Shown one piece after another: positions 27,848-38,625 of a stretch of 64,000 bases of DNA. The DNA is from Cyclobacterium qasimii M12-11B. Its GTDB lineage: Bacteria; Bacteroidota; Bacteroidia; Cytophagales; Cyclobacteriaceae. Where the stretch lies: assembly GCF_000427295.1 (NCBI RefSeq), contig NZ_ATNM01000116.1, forward strand, positions 38,843 to 102,842, given 5' to 3'. The notes beneath the pieces are model-generated. The model was not told the origin of the DNA. It was given only the letters and a program-made list of their open reading frames with translations, and searched no databases. How positions within the stretch are numbered: the stretch's first letter is position 1; every line of letters begins with the position of its first letter. A program made the translations under genes and the position numbers.

Positions 27848-30245
27848 ATTTATGTGGCATTTCAGGATTGCCTAAATAAATTGCCTTTTTGATTTTATTG
27901 TAAAGTTCTTCTTTATTTATCGGTTTGGTCATGTAATCATCCATGCCCACTTCCAAAACCCTGAACCTGGCCTTTTGTGTTACATCAGCGGTTACGGCGA
28001 TAATCGGCACCTTGCTCATGGCTGTCCCGGCTGCTCCGGCACGAATGGCCGTTGTGGCCTCGTAACCATCCATGACAGGCATTTGTAGATCCATCAATAC
28101 CACATCAAAAGGTTGGGCTTTCAACAAGTCGATTGCCTCTTGCCCGTTATTTGCGATCTCAAAACGTGAATTTTTCCAATTGCCTATTAAAATTTTCAAT
28201 ACCATTTGATTGAGTGCATTGTCTTCTACAATCAGTACATTTTTATTTTCCAGGTCAAATACACCTGATTTTGCGTAATCAAACGAATTAGCGCCATTTC
28301 CATTTTTTGGAAGGGTTTTGTTTAACTGCAAGCTCACCGTCGTTCCGACGCCTTCTTCGCTTTGCACCGCTATTTTGCCCTGATGCAAATCTACCAAGGC
28401 TTTTACTATACACAGTCCCAGCCCTAATCCTCCAAATTTTCGTTTATCATCATTCTGCCCTTGGGCAAAAGATGCAAAAATGCTTTCCAGTTTTTTCTTT
28501 TAATTCCAACACCGGTATCTGTCACCTGCACCTTTAACAACACCTGTTCGTCGGGCATCGCAATGGCTTCCACTTTGAAGTCGATTTTACCTTTTAGGGT
28601 GAATTTTAAAGCATTTTTGAGTAGGTTTTGAAACAGTTGCTCCATTCTTCTTCTATCCCCAATCAGAAGCTCCGGAAGATTACCCACCTCTTCAAATTCA
28701 AATTCAAGCCCCTTGTCCTTAGCTTGTCTTTCAAAAGTAGCAGCAAGTTGGTTAACCATTTTTTTCAAATCAAATGGCATTTCTTCCAACCTTAATTCTC
28801 CTTTTTCAATTTTTGAATAATCTAGAACATCATCAATGGCTCCAAGTAAACCCAAGGAAGAATATTGGATTACATCCAGGTTTGAATTGATTGATTCCTC
28901 CTTGTTGGTTTCCCGAATAGATTGCGTCAAGCCAATAATGGCATTTAAAGGCGTCCTTAATTCATGACTAATATTGGACAGAAAATAGGATTTGATTTCA
29001 TTGGATTCTTTGGACTTCTGCAAGGCAATTTCCCGTAGTTTTCCTTTTCTGATTTTAAAAGCCTAATTCGATTAGACATGGCCAATGAGAGGAAAATTAT
29101 TTCAAAACCTGTACCTATTTTTGAACCGTTTTCTGTAAAAAAGGAATTCGGTATCAAACTGAAATTATTGAAGATCAGAATAAAAAATCCAACAGTAAAA
29201 CTAAAGATGGCAAATGTGAAAAAGAAATCCAGTTTTTGGCCTTTTACATAACTGAGCAAAACAGTAGTGATCAAAACCATCAACAATAGGAAACTAAGCA
29301 AATTTACGGCAGGATAATAGATAGCCTTTCCATTAGAGATAAATACTACACAGATTAAAAGTATCACTAAGGCACTGAGCAGTAGATTTAATACTTTGTT
29401 TAATCCTTTGCTCCATTTCTTTACATTGGTATAAATCTGCGCATACCTGCTAAAGGCTATTCCTGAAAGACTGGCAGTAAGCAGAATTGCATTTTTGTTG
29501 AGCCAGCCCGATGCTGGATTGATGTATTGAAAGAAATACCCATCCAATGACATGTGAAGCAAGGCCACAGAAACCACATAGACACTGTATAAAAGGAAAC
29601 TTTTTTCGCCAATCCCAAAATAAAAAACAAGTAAATTGCTCCTGCCAATAGCAAAACCCCGTAAAATATGCCGTGTAAAAATTGGTTTTGATTGGAGCTT
29701 ATTATCAGACTGTTGGGGGTATGCAATTCTAGTGGTAGGTTGATTACCTCGCCGTCACTTTGGTAATGTATAAATACTTGATATGTTTCGCCAGGATGCA
29801 AATCCAGAGGGAAAATAATCTTTCTATGTGGAAAGCTTTTCTCGTCAAAAGGGATTAGATCGCCATTTTTTAAATGCTTAACAGTCCCTTCGGCTGACAT
29901 TAAATACAAATCCACATGATCAGTGACGGGTCTGCCGGTTTCTAAAAAATAGTGTAGAAGGACTTCAGAGGTATTTTTAATGGAAAACCTCAACCAATAT
30001 TTACTTTCTGTAAAGCCAAGGTTGGTAGAAGGACCTTTGATTGGCTCAAATTTTAGCTTATTCTCATTGGCTAAAAATTCTTCAAAACTATAATTGCTGT
30101 CGCCGACATTTGTGATTTCTGCATATTCATAAAGAGAAATAGAATTGAATTTTTGCTGATCTTGTACTTCAAAAATTTTTAATCCATAAGAAAATGCATT
30201 AACAGAATAAAAAAATGCTATTAATAATAAAAAGTAAATTTTCAT
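27846..30245 (-). pseudogene. 7TMR-DISM hybrid sensor histidine kinase, copy 1 (three frameshifts)
   Basis: With three one-base corrections this reads as one protein of about 800 residues. It has a signal peptide (from ATG 30245), a 7TMR-DISM extracellular domain (TNLGFTESKYWLRFSIKN, LETGRPVTDHVDLYL), seven membrane helices, HisKA (FLSNISHELRTPLNAIIGL), HATPase and a C-terminal receiver (VLMDLQMPVMDGYEA, phospho-acceptor Asp). The breaks are at the A-run 29622-29627, at 29034 and at the T-run 28491-28496; each is one base short compared with the neighbouring copy. It would sense an extracellular, perhaps carbohydrate, signal. As it is a close paralogue of copy 2, mutual alignment locates the breaks firmly. 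Confidence 0.85.
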
Positions 30246-30691
30246 GAAGTAAATCATTCGAAATCAAAATAAATAAGTTTTAAAATAAGTTAAAATATAA
30301 CCGATTTCCTATTAAAATGTTTTTATACAATAGGCCTTTCTTACATAAACCATTGATTGATAATGCTTCTTTTTAGCCGGGAATTTTTGTTTTAGACAAG
30401 GTTTATAAGTTGGGTAGCTTGTCATGATTGGAACAGCCATAACATTCATTGTGAGTGGTTGCTTAAAGCCACTGAAAAGCGGGTGATTTTTAAGCCTGCG
30501 AATTGCAGGTCTTGTAAACCTTTTGATTAAATTCTAAAAGTGAGGGTGGAAAGGCCGCTTTGTCAAAGTTCTGGGAGGGCATTGACAAGGGATACAAGTA
30601 AATAACAAAGTGAAGCATGATCCCAAAGTTGCAGCACTTTGTGCAATGTCTTTGGTTTTATTGGTCAAAGCAATTTTTATTGATGTTTAAT
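30246..30691. other. Gap between the two kinase copies, no gene seen
   Basis: About 445 bases separating the tandem paralogues. AT-rich, no coding frame, no clear terminator. Confidence 0.5.
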
Positions 30692-33119
30692 TTATTGTGA
30701 ATCTTTTAGGCGGTTATTATGGCTTGCTGAATAAAGTACATTCTTGATCTTATTGTAGAGTTCCTCCTTTTTAACGGGTTTTGTCATATAACCATCCATG
30801 CCTATTTCAAATACCTTGTTTCTTGCTTTTTGTGTCACATCTGCTGTTACAGCAATGATTGGTATGTCGCTATTTCTTGATCCACATGCTCCAGCACGGA
30901 TGGCCTGCGTGGCTTCGTATCCATCCATCACAGGCATCTGTAAATCCATCAACACCACATCAAAAATTTGTTTTTTGAGCATTTCAATGCCTTCTAGCCC
31001 ATTGTTGGCAAATTCAAAACTTGTATTGGCCCATTTTCTTAGAATTAATTTCAATACGATTTGATTGAGAACATTGTCTTCAACGATAAGTATGTTTTTG
31101 TTGTCCAGATCAAGAACCTCTGATTTAGCAAAATCATAAAGCGCCGTTTGTTCTCCGGAATCCTCTGGCAAATTGTAGTTTAATTCAAGCTCAACGGAAG
31201 TACCTTTTCCCTCCTCACTTTGAATATTAATTTTACTCTTTTGTAAATCCACCAAGGCTTTAACAATGCAAAGTCCCAAGCCCAAGCCGCCAAATTTCCG
31301 CTTGTCATTGCTTTGTCCTTGTGTAAACGAAGCAAAAATACTTTCCAATTGTTTCTTCTTGATACCCACACCTGTGTCCTTCACCTTTACTTTTAGTAAG
31401 ATTCGGTTTTCACTTTGTGTTTCCGCTTCCACTTCAAGACCGATTTCCCCATGTCGGGTAAATTTTAAAGCGTTTTTCAAAAGGTTTCCGATGAGCTGCT
31501 CAGTACTTCTTCTGTCACCTATGATGTACTGGGGAATTAATCCAATTTTTTTAAAGTTGAAACGAAGTCCTTTGTCTACTGCTTGGGTTTCAAAAGAACC
31601 GGCGATTTGAGTTATCATTTTCTCTAAATCAAATGGGGTCTCTTGCAGTTTTAATTGACCCTTTTCAATCATAGAATAGTATAAAACATCATCAATGGCT
31701 CCAAGTAAACCCAATGACGAATAATGAATTATATCAAGGTCTGAATTTATAGATTTCTCCTTATTCGTATCTTTAATAGATTGGGTCAACCCTATAATGG
31801 CGTTTAAAGGAGTCCTAAGTTCATGGCTTATATTTGAAAGAAAATAGGATTTAATTTCATTGGATTCCTCAGATTTCTGCAAGGCTATCTCCTGATGTTT
31901 TTCCTTTTCTGATTTCAAAAGCTTTATTCGATTAGACATGGCCAATGAAAGGAAAAATATCTCAAATCCAGTACCGATTTTAGAGCCGTTTTTTGTAAAG
32001 AAAGAATTCGGAATCAAACTGAAATCATTAAAGATCAGAATAAAAATACCTACGGTAAAACTGAAAATAGCCAAAGAGAAAAATAAATCGAGTTTTTTTC
32101 CTTTTATGTAGTCTAACACTACCGTTGTGATCAAAATCAACAGTCCAAAGAAACTAAGCAGGTTTACCGTGGGATAATAGTATGCCTTTCCATCCGGATA
32201 AAAAACAACTAAGAGTAAGAGGACCACTAAAGCACCCAACATAATATTCAGTCCATTGTTCAATACTTTGCTCAACTTTTTTCATATTAGTATAAATCTG
32301 AGCATACCTACCAAAGGCCAAGGCTGAAAATATGGCTGTGATCAAGATTGCATTTTTATTGAGCCATCCGGACTCCGGATCAATGTACTGTAAAAAATAG
32401 CCATCTAAAGACAAGTGAAGTAGTCCCACGGATAAAACATAGACGCTATATAAGAGGAAACTATTATTACCTATCCCAAAATAGAAAAGCAAGTATATAG
32501 CACTTGCCAATAATATAATGCCGTAAAAAACACCATTGAACAATTGGTTTTGGTATGTACTCAATACCATGCTCGTTGGGGTGTGTAGTTCCAGTGGAAG
32601 ATTGATTACTTCTCCATCACTTATATAATTTATGTAGAGCTTATAAGTTTTGTTTGGCTCCAAATTCAGTGGAAAAATAACCTTTCTATGGGCAAAACTT
32701 TTTTCAGAAAAAGGAATAATGTCTCCATTTTTCATTTTTTTGACCGGTTCTCCCTCTGCCAACATGTACAAATCAACAATATCAGTAACAGGTCTTCCCG
32801 TTTCTAAATAATACAGTAAAGGAAGCTCAGAAATATTTTTAATCGTAAACCTTAGCCAATACTTACTCTTGGTAAAGCCAAGATTGGTAGATGTGCCTTC
32901 GATTGCTTCAAATTTTAGGCTGTTCTCCTTCGCTAAAAACTCCTCAAAAGTATAGTAAGAGTCCCCTACATTTGTGATTTCTGCATTATTATAAAGTGAA
33001 ACAGAATGGTTGGCATTCTGGTCCTTAGCCTCGAATGGTTTTGTTGTATACGAAAATGCATCACCAAAACAAAAAAATGTAATTAAAACTAAAAAACAGA
33101 ACTTTATGAGATGATTCAT
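30692..33119 (-). pseudogene. 7TMR-DISM hybrid sensor histidine kinase, copy 2 (one frameshift)
   Basis: Same architecture as copy 1: signal peptide (MNHLIKFCFLVLITFFCF), DISM extracellular domain (TNLGFTKSKYWLRFTIKN), seven helices, HisKA (SNISHELRTPLNAIIGLTQS), HATPase (DTGVGIKKKQLESIFASF, GGLGLGLCIVKALVDL) and receiver (DVVLMDLQMPVMDGYEATQA). Only one break is present: the six-base T-run at 32277-32282 has one base too many, and correcting it gives YTNMKKLSKVLNNGLN. The two copies are a tandem duplication. No separate response regulator lies nearby; the attached receiver may pass the phosphate to a phosphotransfer protein encoded elsewhere. Confidence 0.87.
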
Positions 33120-33305
33120 AAGTCAAACAATAATATTATTTTATAAATTACAATTTAAATTGAAATATTCCATAGACGTATTTTGAATTATCTTAATAAT
33201 ATTCAATAGAAGTAAGCTATTTTTCTTTACTTACTTGAGGCATTTAACGTTGATTCTAATACATTAACGATAAGTCTGTACGAACGCTTAAGCATTAAAA
33301 CAGCG

Positions 33306-34127
33306 ATGACAAAAAGAAATGAAAAATACCATAGTTTTAAAATCGCTGTTCCAAAAGATTTTGAAGAAGTTATTTCTCATTTCTACTATGCTGAAAACAA
33401 GTCAGAGGAACCATTGACCCAAACGCTCTTACCGTCCTACCAAACTATATTGGTTTTCAATTTTGGGTCTAAAGCTTTGCTTCATTCCAAACAAAATACC
33501 ACAATCGAAGTAGACAAATGCCTTGTTTTGGGACCAATAAAAAAAGCTTTTGACTATTCCTTACAACCTCAATCAAAAATTTTGGTAGCCAATTTTAAAA
33601 ACGATGCCTTTTATCGCTTTTTTAGAAATACTCCTATTGGAGAAAAAGAACCATTGGATCCGGACAGTTTATTTAAAGAAAATTGTTTTACGGCGCTTTG
33701 GTATGAACTTAATGAATTTAGCGAGGTAAATTTACAGGTAAAACACCTTCTTGAATATTGCAATGTATTTTTAAAGCCCCGAAATCCAATTGCCGAACAA
33801 TTATCCAATTTCAAGGAAGCGCATTTAAATCCTATCAAAACTGTTGCTAGCAATAATAATTTAACTGAGCGAATTATTCAAATAAACCAAAAGAAACATT
33901 TTGGATATTCTGCGAAAGAAATTAGCCGGTACAGGAGGTTTTTAAATGCCATAGAACTTTTAGAAAACTTCGCCACCAAACCATCAAAAAAGGATTGGTT
34001 TGCCATAATAAGTGAGTGTGGCTATTATGACCAAAGTCAACTTATCAATGATTTTAAACATTATATAAATTTAAGCCCAACAAAATACTTTAAGTTTCAA
34101 CAAGAAATTTGTAACCCTACAAAATGA
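33306..34127 (+). CDS. AraC-family transcriptional regulator
   Basis: A 273-residue protein. The N-terminal part (TLLPSYQTILVFNFGSKALL, LVLGPIKKAFDY) is a cupin-like sensor of the AraC/DUF6597 type. The C-terminal part carries the AraC helix-turn-helix pair (AIISECGYYDQSQLINDFKHYINLSPTKYF read in segments), with the second helix matching the family signature. It is divergent from the kinases and lies 154 bases before an NAD(P)H oxidoreductase on the same strand, which it may control. Confidence 0.87.
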   Translation: MTKRNEKYHSFKIAVPKDFEEVISHFYYAENKSEEPLTQTLLPSYQTILVFNFGSKALLHSKQNTTIEVDKCLVLGPIKKAFDYSLQPQSKILVANFKNDAFYRFFRNTPIGEKEPLDPDSLFKENCFTALWYELNEFSEVNLQVKHLLEYCNVFLKPRNPIAEQLSNFKEAHLNPIKTVASNNNLTERIIQINQKKHFGYSAKEISRYRRFLNAIELLENFATKPSKKDWFAIISECGYYDQSQLINDFKHYINLSPTKYFKFQQEICNPTK

Positions 34128-34281
34128 CCTTCGTTTTCTTACAGTTTTAATAAATTACAAGGGCCTACTTTTATACCATTAAATCTACAAGGATTACTCA
34201 ATAGCTTTTGAGATGTGACACTTTACGAATTGAAAAGCTTTTTGAGTGCTGAGGTAGAATAGGTGTTTAAAAAAGTAGAAA

Positions 34282-34857
34282 ATGAAGTATTTAGTAATTT
34301 ATGCACATCCAAATCCCCAAAGCCTTAATGGACATTTGAGGGAAATCATTGTAAAACTTCTTGAGGATAGGGGACATGAGGTAAGGATTCGTGATTTGTA
34401 CCATCTTAAATTCAATCCTGTACTTTCATTGGAAGATATGGAGGGGCAACGAAGAGGACAGGTTTGTGTTGAAGTAAAAACGGAACAAGATTTCATCACT
34501 TGGGCAGACTGTCTTTTGGTCATACACCCAATTTGGTGGACAGGTTTGCCTGCAATTCTAAAGGGTTATATTGATAGGGTTTTTAGTTATGGTTTTGCCT
34601 ACCAATATAAGCAAGGGGTTCAAAAAGGACTGCTTAATGGAAAACAGATTGTTGTTATTAACACACATGGGAAATCTAAAAAAGAGTACCAGGATATAGG
34701 TATGGACCAAGCCTTGGTCCTAACATCTGACAGGGGAATTTATGCCTATAGTGGATTGGAAATCACACATCATTTTTTCTTTGACCAGGCAGACAGTGCA
34801 AAGGACGAAACAATTGAAGATTGGAAAAGTCAAATCAAAGGTGCTTTTTTACTTTGA
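34282..34857 (+). CDS. NAD(P)H-dependent oxidoreductase, flavodoxin fold (MdaB/KefF-like)
   Basis: A 191-residue enzyme of the NQO1/KefF family. MKYLVIYAHPNPQSLNGHL gives the FMN or FAD phosphate loop, LLVIHPIWWTGLPAILKGYIDRVF the isoalloxazine site, and IVVINTHGKSKKEY a second flavin-contact loop. Such enzymes reduce quinones or other electrophiles by two electrons. It follows the AraC regulator and probably responds to electrophile or quinone stress; that is inferred from neighbours. Confidence 0.9.
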   Translation: MKYLVIYAHPNPQSLNGHLREIIVKLLEDRGHEVRIRDLYHLKFNPVLSLEDMEGQRRGQVCVEVKTEQDFITWADCLLVIHPIWWTGLPAILKGYIDRVFSYGFAYQYKQGVQKGLLNGKQIVVINTHGKSKKEYQDIGMDQALVLTSDRGIYAYSGLEITHHFFFDQADSAKDETIEDWKSQIKGAFLL

Positions 34858-34928
34858 GGCTTGTCTTTTTTTAGGCGTTGAAGAAATGGTAATTGCTAAG
34901 GTTGTTTAGCTACTTAAGTAGGGATTTT

Positions 34929-34965
34929 GGAGTTATTGCTGCAAGGAAATAGCAACAATAACTCC
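34929..34965. terminator. Hairpin between convergent genes
   Basis: GGAGTTATTG (34929-34938) pairs exactly with CAATAACTCC (34956-34965). The 34858-35020 gap separates two convergent genes, so a terminator role is plausible, but no long T-run follows. Confidence 0.45.
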
Positions 34966-35020
34966 AGGTTCAGGTGTTTGTGTTTCCTTTTTTCATGGCT
35001 TGAAAGCCATGTTCATTGAT

Positions 35021-36481
35021 TTACAATGTATCAAAGGAATATAAGGTCCCATCCATTAGCGTAAACCGAAGTCGAACCATTTTTCCTTTTAAGTCACTTA
35101 ATTTTTTATTGCCCCAGCTAATTGGGGAGTTCAGCCCTGACCCAGTAAAAGGAGTGCAATCTTCCGCAGTCCATCCCTCTAGTGGTTCATCACGAATCGC
35201 CGAACGAACTTCAACCCGAATTTCTCCCGCTGCATCGGCATTGATAAATAAGTCGCCATTGACCTCAAAAGGGCGAGTAAGAATTCTGCCGAGGGTATCG
35301 GCTTGTGAGCGAGCACCGAATAATCGATCCAGCTTCGTAGTGGCAATGCCAATGGCAGGGCTACCTGGACTGTCATGATTTGACCTGTTGCCAGAATAGT
35401 AAAACAACATTTCATCCCCTTTAATGACGGGTTCTGAAATGCGTATTTGGCCTGCGTCCCATTCATTTTCCGTACCCAAATTTAAAGGACTCTTTTGGGC
35501 ATCTGCAGGTAATCGATACCATCGATAGGCATCATCACTCCAGACCAATTCTGCAGTTACTTTTTCTGTTTTACCAGGGGCGTAAAGTTGAAGAAATCCA
35601 AAAAATAAATCACCTCTTCTAATAACAGTCATACCGTAAAAATCGGTCACATCTCCTTCTTCAGGAACCATTACCGTGCGCTCATGTGTCCAGTTTACTA
35701 AATCGTCACTTTCTACGACCGCAATGCGCCGTCTATTAACATGTTTTATACCTTCACCAGCAAAGGCTCTTGGACGTACATACACAAACCAACGCTTGCG
35801 AACTTCATCATATACAAAGTTGTTTCGTGTGTCACTGTGGTACCAGACCGCAGGATTTTTAAAGGAACTATTGAAGGTCTTTCCATCTGCAGAATAGGAT
35901 ACAAATACCCCTCCGGCCTCATTGTGGATAGCAACAAATTTATTCTCAGGTGCATTTGAGACAGGATTAAACTCAACATCTATGTCTTGGGTTTTCTCCC
36001 TACCCAATTTGATCAAGTTAGTTTTTTTATAGGAAGCATCTTTTCGATCAAATACATTTAAAATCGGCTTTTCCCATTTGATACCATCCGTTGACTCTGC
36101 ATAAGAAATATTGTAAGAGAAAGGAAGTTTGCTATAATAGGAGGCAGAATCCCATACACTGTACCACATTTTGTACAATTGTTCTTGCGGGTCGAATAAA
36201 ACTTTGCCACCCAATAATGGCCCGCTGCCTTCCCAAGGATGTTCCTTCACAACAACTGGATTTCCTGCATATTTTTCGAGCGGAACAACAAAACGCTCAA
36301 TCATCCAGCGATCCTCAATTATTCTGTCATCAATTACAAAATAAGGACCTTTAGCAGGGAGTTTGTCTATCTGCCTGTCAGATTTGCGTTTTTCCCATGG
36401 TTCCAAATTATTATTTTGAGCAAAGCCTTCTGTCAAAGCAAAAAAGCTTAATGCCAAACAACCAATTTTATACAAATACAT
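35021..36481 (-). CDS. Secreted glycosidase-like five-bladed propeller protein (GH32/43/68 superfamily-like)
   Basis: About 486 residues with signal peptide (YKIGCLALSFFALTEGFAQ). Repeated propeller-type stretches are visible: GGKVLFDPQEQLYKMWYSVW, YAESTDGIKWEKPIL, VFVSYSADGKTFNSSF, VVESDDLVNWTHERTV and ISEPVIKGDEMLFYYSG. They are typical of five-bladed beta-propeller glycosidases and their relatives in Bacteroidota and Planctomycetes. I cannot point with confidence to the catalytic acids, so the enzymatic activity is uncertain. It stands alone on the minus strand. Confidence 0.7.
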   Translation of the reverse strand: MYLYKIGCLALSFFALTEGFAQNNNLEPWEKRKSDRQIDKLPAKGPYFVIDDRIIEDRWMIERFVVPLEKYAGNPVVVKEHPWEGSGPLLGGKVLFDPQEQLYKMWYSVWDSASYYSKLPFSYNISYAESTDGIKWEKPILNVFDRKDASYKKTNLIKLGREKTQDIDVEFNPVSNAPENKFVAIHNEAGGVFVSYSADGKTFNSSFKNPAVWYHSDTRNNFVYDEVRKRWFVYVRPRAFAGEGIKHVNRRRIAVVESDDLVNWTHERTVMVPEEGDVTDFYGMTVIRRGDLFFGFLQLYAPGKTEKVTAELVWSDDAYRWYRLPADAQKSPLNLGTENEWDAGQIRISEPVIKGDEMLFYYSGNRSNHDSPGSPAIGIATTKLDRLFGARSQADTLGRILTRPFEVNGDLFINADAAGEIRVEVRSAIRDEPLEGWTAEDCTPFTGSGLNSPISWGNKKLSDLKGKMVRLRFTLMDGTLYSFDTL

Positions 36482-36487
36482 ATTCAC

Positions 36488-37073
36488 TCATATTAAGTCC
36501 CTAAGATTAAATCACAGTACTGGTATAATAATAACGATAAAATCTTTATTTATTTAAATAAGTACTATAAATTAATATTATTGTTAATTTTTAAGTTGTA
36601 TTTTGTTTAATAAGAAATATTTTATTTGGTTTTAAGTTTAACTGGTCCTAACGTCGCCTTCATCTGATGTTTTTTTTGATAAAAAATTTATCGTGGACGA
36701 TCACTCAATTTTTTCTAGTAAAAAAGACTATAGGATTAACAGTGCCAGCCATTAGTTAATTCAGGAATTTGACCTTTCAATAATATTGAGCCAAATGAAG
36801 ATAAACTCTTGGTCAAAAAGTCTTTTTTATGTCAAATCTACTATAAGTCTCAGTCAGATTGGCATGCTACAATTGCACTTTAATTATTTAAAATAAAGTC
36901 AAATTTATGGCACAAGGTTTGGAGTATAGTTTAACCAAATTTAAGGTTTTAATTGCTAACATTATTGAGCGATAAACGTAATATTATTTACAATTACGGA
37001 ATCCTGCTTGGTTTATGAAGGGTTATAGATGTTTGGGTTTTATAGACGTAATTTTAAATTAGATACAATTGTT
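36488..37073. other. AT-rich intergenic gap, no gene seen
   Basis: About 590 AT-rich bases between the secreted propeller and the small hypothetical gene. I find no coding frame, RNA gene or clear promoter. Confidence 0.45.
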
Positions 37074-37259
37074 ATGGAGACTTCTTATTTAGATTATTAC
37101 AAGAGAATTATAAAAAATGTGCGTTTTGATTTGGGAAGGTTAAAAAACGAAATCAACAAGGCCAATCAAATCCTAACAGAGCAAGAAAGGGATTCCTTAA
37201 AGAAATGGATGCTTCGAAATGGGCTTTATTCTGAAAAGTTGAAAGGAAATGCCTTCTAA
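37074..37259 (+). CDS. Small hypothetical protein
   Basis: A 61-residue open frame from the ATG at 37074 (METSYLDYYKRIIKNVRFD); the frame stays open upstream to 37029. It is charged, has no membrane segment and reads as two probable helices (LGRLKNEINKANQIL, LTEQERDSLKKWML). I do not recognise it. A good intrinsic terminator follows at 37447-37470, so the region is likely transcribed on this strand. Real gene status is uncertain. Confidence 0.45.
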   Translation: METSYLDYYKRIIKNVRFDLGRLKNEINKANQILTEQERDSLKKWMLRNGLYSEKLKGNAF

Positions 37260-37446
37260 TAAAGGCATTCCAACTTTATTAGCTTTTTGGGTTTATTAAA
37301 GTTTAAGAGGTAACTTAAATATCCATCATGCGTCTTGTTTTTTAATATAGAATAAAAGCATTAAACCGGATAAATAAATCTGTACTTGGATCCTCAGCTG
37401 TGGTCATTATTCCAGCATTTATCAGGCTTTCTCGATATACTCTATT

Positions 37447-37470
37447 CCTTGGTTAAAACCAAGGTTTTTT
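37447..37470 (+). terminator. Intrinsic terminator after the small hypothetical gene
   Basis: CCTTGGT and ACCAAGG pair around TAAA and are followed by six Ts. Confidence 0.7.
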
Positions 37471-37643
37471 ATTCGTTCCAGTTTTAAGGTTGTTTTTTTC
37501 GTTTTTACCCTAAAATATGGTCTAACTTTTAGTTGGATTTTAGTAAAACTTATACCTTAACTCAAAAAATTGATTTTTTTGTAAATGTCTTAAAAATAGC
37601 TGTTTACGATTTATAGGATTGAAAGGAAAATCAAAAATGCAGA

Positions 37644-37669
37644 AAAAATACCCCGATCACGGTATTTTT
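37644..37669. terminator. Terminator-like hairpin downstream of fdhD
   Basis: AAAAATACC (37644-37652) pairs with GGTATTTTT (37661-37669). On the minus strand it ends in six Ts about 90 bases after the fdhD stop, so it fits termination of the fdhF-fdhD operon. Confidence 0.65.
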
Positions 37670-37755
37670 AATCTAGTCAACCTTTGTACCTTTGAAACAG
37701 GTGATAAATAAACTTTTCAAAATGGAATTTTTCCATTGTAAATGGTGGGTAATCG

Positions 37756-38625
37756 TTAAACTATTTTTTTACCCACTATTTTAATTCTTTCCTCCGCACT
37801 GTAGATATTAAAGCTTTCATTTTTTAAAAATCCAACCAAAGTCATCCGTTTTTCCTTGGCAAGAGCCACAGCAAGATGGGTAGGAGGTCCAAATGCTAGT
37901 AGAACAGAAATCCCTGCATTGATGGCTTTTTGCGCCATTTCATAGCTTACCCTGCCACTTAACAAGACAATTTTCTCGTTTCCTAAATCAATTTTGGCTT
38001 TCAAGCTGGCTCCTATAAGCTTATCCAAAGCATTGTGGCGCCCAATGTCTTCCCTAAGCATTACCAATTCTCCATTTTTGTCATACAATGCGGCTGCATG
38101 CAGACCACCAGTGTATTTGAAAGCTGTTTGAGAGGACTGTAGGTTTTCAGGAATGGCCAGGATGGTTTCAGGACTAATCTGCCATTTCTCATCCAATGGC
38201 AAAGCACCGTTTTTACATTTTACAGCTTCTATGGCCGTTTTTCCACATACACCGCAACTTGAATTGGTGTAAAAGTTCCTCCCAAGTTTTTTGAGGTCTA
38301 TGACGTGGCCTTCTACAAATTTGATGATCAATACATTTCCTTTTTCCTCTGGCTTTACTTTTTGACAATACCGCATCAGCAAGATGTCCTCGTCACTTTC
38401 GACGATTCCCTCTGCAAATAAAAAGCCCAGGGCCAAGTCAAAATCATTTCCTGGACTCCTCATGGTGACTAGCAAATCCTTTTTGTGCCATTCTCCTTTG
38501 TGTTCAAATTCGAGGCGAATTTGCAAAGGCTCTTCCACCGCTATCAAATCTTGCAGTTCTGTTACATCAGAATTGCTGTACTTGTATATGCTACTAAAAC
38601 TTACCAGACTATTCGTCGCTTCCAT
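37756..38625 (-). CDS. fdhD: Formate dehydrogenase accessory sulfurtransferase FdhD
   Basis: About 289 residues from the ATG at 38625 (MEATNSLVSFSSIYKYS); the frame is open further upstream but there it reads through the end of fdhF and is not protein-like. FdhD moves sulfur from IscS to the molybdenum cofactor. Its two active Cys are in SSCGVCGK. MRSPGNDFDLALGFLFAEGI, GGLHAAAL, REDIGRHNALDKLIG and LSGRVSYEMAQKA are family blocks. It overlaps the 3' end of the molybdoenzyme gene by 17 bases, so the two are coupled and FdhD probably serves that enzyme. Confidence 0.95.
   Translation of the reverse strand: MEATNSLVSFSSIYKYSNSDVTELQDLIAVEEPLQIRLEFEHKGEWHKKDLLVTMRSPGNDFDLALGFLFAEGIVESDEDILLMRYCQKVKPEEKGNVLIIKFVEGHVIDLKKLGRNFYTNSSCGVCGKTAIEAVKCKNGALPLDEKWQISPETILAIPENLQSSQTAFKYTGGLHAAALYDKNGELVMLREDIGRHNALDKLIGASLKAKIDLGNEKIVLLSGRVSYEMAQKAINAGISVLLAFGPPTHLAVALAKEKRMTLVGFLKNESFNIYSAEERIKIVGKKIV

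Noticed and set aside
34929..34965. Strong rho-independent terminator
   Set aside because: The 10-bp stem is perfect, but neither strand has a T-run directly after it; it is kept only as a weak hairpin call.
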